NCBI GenBank assembly: GCA_964505725.1
Contig: CAZDJK010000052.1
Span: 1 to 64,000, forward strand
Direction: 5' to 3'
Source: CAVRJC01 sp964505725
Lineage (GTDB): Bacteria > Actinomycetota > Acidimicrobiia > IMCC26256 > DASPTH01
DNA length: 64,000 bases
Below the pieces are notes generated by a model that had not been told where the DNA came from, searched no databases, and was given only the letters and a program-made list of their open reading frames with translations. Shown piece after piece: positions 59,464-64,000 of this stretch (position 1 is its first letter; each line of letters begins with the position of its first letter). The position numbers and the translations under genes were made by a program.

Positions 59464-59916
59464 TCAGCGCTCGGGGCGGCCGAGGAGCGGTTCCAGGGTC
59501 TGCCAGTCGGCGGTCCCGCAGCCGTCGGTGCGGGTGACGGTCAGTCGAACGGGCTCGCCGTCGATCGTGCCGGTGATCGTCGCGCGCTGCGGGCCGCCGT
59601 AGATCTGGCTGCACACACGATTGTCGTGCTGTTCGCTCCTCACGTGCTGGACTGCACCCTGATGCACGAGCGCGCACGCGGCGTCGGCCTGCCCGCTGAG
59701 GAACCCGGTCGCGGTCGCGGATCCGTCGCAGTGCAGCGTCGCCCGGGAGGTGTGCAGCAAGCCCTCGGAGGGGCCGGTCTCGGCATCGATCACGAGCCGG
59801 GTCGTCCTGCTCGACGACGGGCTCGACGACGGGGTCGACGACGAGCTCGAGCCGCCGCCGCATCCTCCGAGCGCGACCACGATGACCGACACCACGACGA
59901 CGAGCGCGCGCGACAC
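59464..59916 (-). CDS. Lipoprotein with probable SSI-like protease-inhibitor domain
   Basis: The 150-aa precursor has a lipobox (ALGGC, C19) followed by a Ser-rich tether (22-36), so it is attached to the outer face of the membrane. The domain has four cysteines, C63, C81, C102 and C133, paired in the order expected for Streptomyces subtilisin inhibitor-like proteins, and the late strands TITGTIDGEPVRLTVTRTDGC fit. Inhibitor activity is inferred. GTG 59916 has a TAGCGT box 5 nt upstream. Confidence 0.6.
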   Translation of the reverse strand: MSRALVVVVSVIVVALGGCGGGSSSSSTPSSSPSSSRTTRLVIDAETGPSEGLLHTSRATLHCDGSATATGFLSGQADAACALVHQGAVQHVRSEQHDNRVCSQIYGGPQRATITGTIDGEPVRLTVTRTDGCGTADWQTLEPLLGRPER

Positions 59917-59921
59917 GGTTC

Positions 59922-59927
59922 ACGCTA
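59922..59927 (-). promoter_or_regulatory. -10 box, SSI-like lipoprotein
   Basis: Minus strand: TAGCGT, 5 nt, then GTG 59916, in a 33-bp divergent gap. Confidence 0.45.
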
Positions 59928-59949
59928 GGCGCGTCGACCCGTCCTCACG

Positions 59950-60759
59950 ATGACTCACCACGAGCCGCGCCGACCGGTGAGAGCCCGCCGCGAGCCACCG
60001 CGCTTCCGGACCGTCGAGGTGGCACGCGTCGAGGCGCTCAGCCCGCGCCTCGTGGGCATCACGTTCTCCGGTCCCGAGCTCGGCGGGCTCGTCGTCGACG
60101 AGCCGGCCGCCAGCGTGCGCTTGTTGCTCCCGCCCGTCGGCACGCAGGAGCTGGTGATGCCCGCGTGGAACGGCAACGAGTTCCTGCTGCGCGACGGCAC
60201 CCGGCCGGTGTTGCGCACGTTCACGCCGAGGCGGTACGACCCCGACACGCACGAGCTCCTGCTGCAGGTCGTCCTCCACGGCCACGGGGCCGCGTCGAGT
60301 TGGGCGGCGGCCGTCGTGCCGGGCGCGCCGGCCGCGATCTCGGGCCCGGGCCGCGGCTACGCGGTCGACGCCGGGATGCGAGCGGTCTTCCTCGCCGGCG
60401 ACGAGACCGCGCTCCCGGCGATGAGCCAGCTGCTGGAGACGCTGCCGGCCGGCTGCGCGATCGAGATGCACGTCGAGATCGGGGCGCCCGAGGCGCGCAT
60501 CCGGTTACCGGAGCGCGTGGGCGCCGCCGTGGAGTGGCACGTCCTCCCGGCCGGGGCCGCGCCGGGTGACGCGCTCGTGGCCACCGTCCGGTCGGCCGGC
60601 CTCACTCCCGATGTCCACGTGTGGGCGGCGGGCGAGGCCGCCTCGGTGCAGGCGATCCGGCGTCACCTGTTCGGCGACCGAGGTGTCCCGCGGGCGCAGA
60701 CGTCGATCCGGGGGTACTGGAAACGGGGGCGCACCGGCGACGGTCCCGACGGCGCATAG
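59950..60759 (+). CDS. Siderophore-interacting FAD-binding protein
   Basis: Flavin reductase-like protein of 269 aa that releases iron from siderophores in the cytoplasm by reduction. The FAD motif RTFTPR is at 89-94, and AGDETALPA and WAAGEAASVQAIRRHL occupy the NADPH-binding domain. Length matches ViuB/YqjH-type proteins. It starts at ATG 59950, divergent from the SSI-like lipoprotein. No transporter genes are adjacent. Confidence 0.9.
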   Translation: MTHHEPRRPVRARREPPRFRTVEVARVEALSPRLVGITFSGPELGGLVVDEPAASVRLLLPPVGTQELVMPAWNGNEFLLRDGTRPVLRTFTPRRYDPDTHELLLQVVLHGHGAASSWAAAVVPGAPAAISGPGRGYAVDAGMRAVFLAGDETALPAMSQLLETLPAGCAIEMHVEIGAPEARIRLPERVGAAVEWHVLPAGAAPGDALVATVRSAGLTPDVHVWAAGEAASVQAIRRHLFGDRGVPRAQTSIRGYWKRGRTGDGPDGA

Positions 60760-60794
60760 CTTCCTCAGAGGCGCCTCACTCGGCGCCCGCCGCG

Positions 60795-61664
60795 ATGGCG
60801 TGCGAAGCACCTCCACCTCCCGGGACTGTCGTGACCGAAGTCGAACCGCCCCCCGAGACCGCGCCCGCGGACGCGCCCGCGCCCGCGGAAGCGCCGTCGC
60901 GGCGGCACCGGGGCCTCTCCCTGCCGCGCTGGGCCGCCTTCGGGCTGGTGCTCGTGCTGCTCGCCGGCGTCGGCTTCGTCGCGGGGCGGTTGGCGGCGCC
61001 GAGCGACGCCGAGCAGGCAACCTTCCGGCCCGGCCCGTCCGTGCCCCCCACGACGCTCCCGAGCGATCCCGATCGCGCCGCGCTCGCGCGCTTCGCGCTC
61101 GCCCAGTCCGACCTGACCGGCGGGCTCGGCCTCCAGCTGATCCCCGGCGGGAACCAGGTCCGGGACCAGCCCTCGCTCGATCTCTGCAACGGCACGTTCC
61201 CGAGCGAGTCGCTGCGCACGGCCCGGCTCCAGGTCGCGGCGGTCGACGAGCAGGGCGGCGCGCCGCTCAGCACCGAGGCGGTGCTCTACCGCAACCCGGC
61301 CGCCACCGAGCAGGCGTTCCGCGAGCTCGAGGCGACTGTCAGCCAGTGCCCGGACGCGCCGGTGCAGAGCCCGGTCGGCGAGCCCACGGTGACCACCACC
61401 TTCAACGCGGCGCCCGACGCGTCGTGGCCGCAGGTTCGCACCGTCGACCGGCTGGCCTACGACTTCGTCACCACCGACTCCGCCGGCATGCGGAACCACT
61501 CGGTCGCCGTCTACCTGCGACGGGGACGCGCGCTGCTGGGCCTCTACTTCACCGATCCCGACTCGCCGCTGCCCACCATCGCGGGCCAGACGACGATCGC
61601 GGGCGTCGTGAATACGTTCGAGCAGCGGATGGCCCAGCTCCCGGACTCCGTGGTCAACGGCTGA
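60795..61664 (+). CDS. Single-pass membrane protein with extracytoplasmic domain
   Basis: The 289-aa product has a Pro/Glu-rich cytoplasmic N-terminus, one membrane helix (about 48-67) and an outer domain with two cysteines (LDLCNG and SQCPD). The segment FALAQSDLTGGLGLQLIPGG parallels the LLTASDLPAGW motif of the secreted protein at 41570. The family is not recognised. Start ATG 60795 has no clear ribosome-binding site; a downstream GTG is possible. Confidence 0.6.
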   Translation: MACEAPPPPGTVVTEVEPPPETAPADAPAPAEAPSRRHRGLSLPRWAAFGLVLVLLAGVGFVAGRLAAPSDAEQATFRPGPSVPPTTLPSDPDRAALARFALAQSDLTGGLGLQLIPGGNQVRDQPSLDLCNGTFPSESLRTARLQVAAVDEQGGAPLSTEAVLYRNPAATEQAFRELEATVSQCPDAPVQSPVGEPTVTTTFNAAPDASWPQVRTVDRLAYDFVTTDSAGMRNHSVAVYLRRGRALLGLYFTDPDSPLPTIAGQTTIAGVVNTFEQRMAQLPDSVVNG

Positions 61665-61700
61665 CGGTCCGAACCCGCGGGTCCGCGATGCCGGAACCGG

Positions 61701-62426
61701 TCAGACGCGTCGGGTGTCGCGCCGGTACGCCCAGCGGGAGAGACGCACGAGCACCACGGTCCACACCGCGACCACGATCCATCCCTCCGCGGTCCACGCG
61801 CTCCCGCTCAACCCGACGTGGGCGGCCTGCACCAGCCAGTAGGAGGGCATGAGCTTCACGAAGTCGAGCAGCGCGCCGCTCGTCACCAGCGGGCCGTACG
61901 CGCCGCCGAGCAGCGCGAGGAGCGCGGTGAAGCCGCCGATCGCGGGCCCGATCGCCTCGGGCGTGAGCAAGTGGCCGAGGAGCACTCCGAGCGCGCCGAA
62001 CGGCACCAGGCCCACCAGGATGAGACCGGTCATCTCGAGCCAGTCGCGGGCGGGCATGTGCACACCGAGCGCGATGCCCGACGCGTACAGCACGACGATG
62101 GTGAGCGACGCCAACGCGTACGCGGTCACCAGCTTCGCCCGGAAGTAGGACCGGGCCGACAGCGGTGTGATGCGCAGCTGGCGGTTCCATCCCACCGAGC
62201 GCTCGACCGAGATGCGCGAGCCGCACGACAGCATCGCGGTCATCGCGCCCCACGTGAGCATGCCCGTCATGTAGTAGAGCGTGAACGGGAGGCCGGCGAG
62301 GCTGGAATTGCGGTTCGGACCCGCGACGAGGAAGAACAGCACGACCGGGAACGCGATCGACAGGATCAGGAAGCGCAGGTTGCGGAACGTGCGCAGCAGC
62401 TCGAAGCCGGTGTAGTTCGCGAGCAT
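61701..62426 (-). CDS. ABC-2 type exporter permease
   Basis: Membrane subunit of 241 aa with six hydrophobic segments (first about 19-34, last about 213-227). Around SRISVERSVGWNRQLRITPLSARSYFRAK it carries the ABC-2 coupling loop. ATG 62426 overlaps the ATPase stop by one base (TGATG); a GTG one codon upstream is equally possible. Daunorubicin/NatAB-like export is likely, substrate unknown. Confidence 0.83.
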   Translation of the reverse strand: MLANYTGFELLRTFRNLRFLILSIAFPVVLFFLVAGPNRNSSLAGLPFTLYYMTGMLTWGAMTAMLSCGSRISVERSVGWNRQLRITPLSARSYFRAKLVTAYALASLTIVVLYASGIALGVHMPARDWLEMTGLILVGLVPFGALGVLLGHLLTPEAIGPAIGGFTALLALLGGAYGPLVTSGALLDFVKLMPSYWLVQAAHVGLSGSAWTAEGWIVVAVWTVVLVRLSRWAYRRDTRRV

Positions 62427-63400
62427 CACCAGGCACCCTCGGCGCCCTGGGGACCGTCGGTGTCGTCGTCGCCGGTGAGCTCGAGGAACGCCTCCTCGAG
62501 CCCGGCGCCGTGCACGTCGATGTCGTGCGCGGCCGGGTACCGCTGCAGCAACGCGCGGAGCGCGGCGTCCGAATCGGTGCACGTCAGCGTGACGGCCGTG
62601 CCGTGCAAGTCGACGTTGGTCACTCCCGGGAGCGTGGCGAGGTCCGCGGGCGCCGCGGCGGTGATGCTGGCGCGGATGGTCCGGAGCCCGACCGTCGCCT
62701 TGATCTCGCTCGACGATCCGTCGGCGACGATCTCGCCGTGCGCGAGGAGGATCACCCGGTCCGAGTAGGCGTCGGCCTCCTCGAGGTAGTGCGTGGCGAA
62801 CAGCACCGTCCGCCGCTCGGCCACGAACTCGCGCATCGCGGCCCAGAACCGGCGGCGCGCCTCGACGTCGAGCGCGACCGTGGGCTCGTCGAGCACCAGG
62901 AGCTGCGGGTTCGCCACCAACGCGATCGCGAGCCGCACCCGCTGGGTCTGGCCGCCCGAGAGCTTCTGGGTGCGGCGGTCGCCGATGTCCTGGATGCCCG
63001 TCCGCCCCATCACCTCGTCGACGCCGAGCGGATCCGGGTAGAGGGAGGCGATCATGGTCACGAGCTCGCGGACGGTCAGGTCACGGATGAGCTCGCCGGT
63101 CTGGAGCATGGCGCCCACGTGCCCTCCCGCCACCGCGTCGGATGGGGTGCGCCCGAACACCCGGACCTGCCCCAAGTCGGGCGGGGCGAGGCCCAGGACC
63201 ATGTCGATGGTTGTCGACTTCCCGGCGCCGTTGGGCCCGAGGAGCGCCACGGTCTCCCCGGGGCGGATCGCGGTCGAGATGCCGCGCACCGCACGGACCG
63301 GGCCGAACGACTTCGTGAGGCCCTCGAGCTCGATGCCCCAGACGTCGGTGTCGGTCGTCGCCATCCACGACCCAGTGTTGCCGATGTCCCGGGTCGCCAT
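62426..63400 (-). CDS. ABC-2 type exporter ATPase
   Basis: ATPase of 324 aa with Walker A GPNGAGKST, signature LSGGQTQRV and Walker B LLVLDEPTVALDV. The C-terminal domain runs to the end (LEEAFLELTGDD). It is the third such exporter in the window and is coupled to its permease. ATG 63400 or ATG 63364 could serve as start. Confidence 0.87.
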   Translation of the reverse strand: MATRDIGNTGSWMATTDTDVWGIELEGLTKSFGPVRAVRGISTAIRPGETVALLGPNGAGKSTTIDMVLGLAPPDLGQVRVFGRTPSDAVAGGHVGAMLQTGELIRDLTVRELVTMIASLYPDPLGVDEVMGRTGIQDIGDRRTQKLSGGQTQRVRLAIALVANPQLLVLDEPTVALDVEARRRFWAAMREFVAERRTVLFATHYLEEADAYSDRVILLAHGEIVADGSSSEIKATVGLRTIRASITAAAPADLATLPGVTNVDLHGTAVTLTCTDSDAALRALLQRYPAAHDIDVHGAGLEEAFLELTGDDDTDGPQGAEGAW

Positions 63401-63442
63401 GCCGCCGCCACTCGCGGCCGACGGGCGTGACAGGCTCGGCGC

Positions 63443-64000
63443 ATGAGCTCACAGGCCGAGTACTGGAACGAGGTGGCGGGGAAGCAGTGGGTCGAGGCGG
63501 AGGAGCTGCTCGATCGTCAGCTTGCGCCGCTCGGAGCGCTCGCGCTCACCGCTGCCGCGGTGCGGACGGGAGAACGCGTGCTCGACGTCGGGTGCGGCTG
63601 CGGCGCGACCACGGCGGATCTCGCGTCGGCGGTGGGGCCGACGGGGCGGGTCACCGGGCTCGACCTCTCGGCGCCGATGCTGGCACGCGCCCGTGAGCGG
63701 GTCCGGGACCCGAACGTGGACCTCGTGCTCGGCGACGCGGCGACCCATGCGTTGCCGCACGACGCGTTCGACCTCACGTTCTCACGCTTCGGCGTGATGT
63801 TCTTCGACGAGCCCGCGGCCGCGTTCGCGCACCTGCGCTCGGGGTTGCGGGCCGATGGGCGCATCACGTGGGTCGTCTGGCAGCGGCCGGACGTGAACTA
63901 TTGGGCGTCGGTGCCGCTCGCCGCGGTACGCGGCCTGGTGGAGATCCCGGCGCCCGACCCGTACGCGCCGGGGCCGTTCAGCCTCGCCGACCCCGATCAC
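63443..64000 (+). CDS. SAM-dependent methyltransferase (3' end beyond window)
   Basis: The first 186 codons of a class I methyltransferase. The AdoMet loop is LDVGCGCGATT near 47-57 and the next acidic strand is VTGLDLS. The N-terminus SSQAEYWNEVAGKQWVEAEE is a well-known lead-in for this family. No stop is reached by base 64000. ATG 63443 follows CAGGCT by 6 nt. Confidence 0.85.
   Translation, partial: MSSQAEYWNEVAGKQWVEAEELLDRQLAPLGALALTAAAVRTGERVLDVGCGCGATTADLASAVGPTGRVTGLDLSAPMLARARERVRDPNVDLVLGDAATHALPHDAFDLTFSRFGVMFFDEPAAAFAHLRSGLRADGRITWVVWQRPDVNYWASVPLAAVRGLVEIPAPDPYAPGPFSLADPDH

Noticed and set aside
60768..60777. GAGGCGCCTC palindrome before the membrane protein gene
   Set aside because: Ten bases of G/C symmetry are common in this GC-rich DNA, and the site has no second copy nearby.

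Overview
This window is very GC-rich, with strong G/C preference at third codon positions. It carries two WhiB-family genes, an F420-type luciferase-like oxidoreductase, Ku with LigD-type polymerases, a bacterial class A RNase P RNA, and many starts of the form TANNNT + 5-8 nt + ATG/GTG, the hallmark of leaderless actinobacterial transcripts. The source is therefore an actinobacterium. An Acidimicrobiia-like lineage is my guess; nothing here fixes the genus.

Layout. 1-1840: short, poorly recognisable genes plus a WhiB variant with an extra C-terminal zinc ribbon, looking like the edge of an accessory or phage-derived segment. 1922-2298: rnpB. 2308-7830: aldo/keto reductase, a Ca2+/cation antiporter with a small membrane protein, a canonical WhiB, trpD and three zinc-ribbon proteins. 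7952-12879: DoxX, then a complete carbohydrate ABC importer operon (ATPase, two permeases, binding protein). 12911-19057: amino-acid dehydrogenase, enoyl-CoA hydratase, citrate synthase, an SDR/zinc-alcohol dehydrogenase pair and an AlkA-type glycosylase. 19076-23911: DUF6624 protein, ABC-F ATPase, an Rpf/lysozyme-like secreted protein, ArsC-like protein and acyl-ACP thioesterase. 23953-27482: a coupled sugar-modification set (epimerase, DegT aminotransferase, GT2) facing a methyltransferase. 27508-31884: an HTH/LamG-like fusion, gamma carbonic anhydrase and a metallohydrolase-CDF-NTF2 operon. 31977-35634: an ABC-2 exporter and a divergent LigD-polymerase/Ku pair. 35725-43778: an SPFH protein, a cytochrome c/DUF6529 membrane module, acyltransferase, binding protein, DUF429 and pirin. 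43841-51640: phosphatase, hydrolases, two acyl-CoA synthetases, a tandem pair of desulforedoxin-like mini-proteins and a second ABC-2 exporter. 51717-56985: tRNA-Cys, ferritin-like protein, DUF35/thiolase pair, a second LigD-type polymerase, a CMD-family protein and an LLM oxidoreductase. 57020-64000: a TPR regulator split by an in-frame TAG, a probable SSI-like lipoprotein, siderophore-interacting protein, a third ABC-2 exporter and a truncated methyltransferase.

Operons are tight. Start/stop overlaps (TGATG, GTGA, ATGA, TTGA) couple the ABC importer, the three ABC-2 exporters, the sugar-modification genes, SDR-ADH, pirin-DUF429, phosphatase-hydrolase and DUF6529-cytochrome c. Functionally the window mixes acyl-CoA and central metabolism, sugar uptake, envelope glycan work, metal/redox proteins and NHEJ-type repair. 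No CRISPR array, insertion sequence or recognisable defence operon was seen. Every gap between called genes is under about 300 bp. The least understood parts are 1-1840, the mini-desulforedoxin pair with its 13-bp repeat array, the HTH/LamG fusion and the stop-split TPR regulator.
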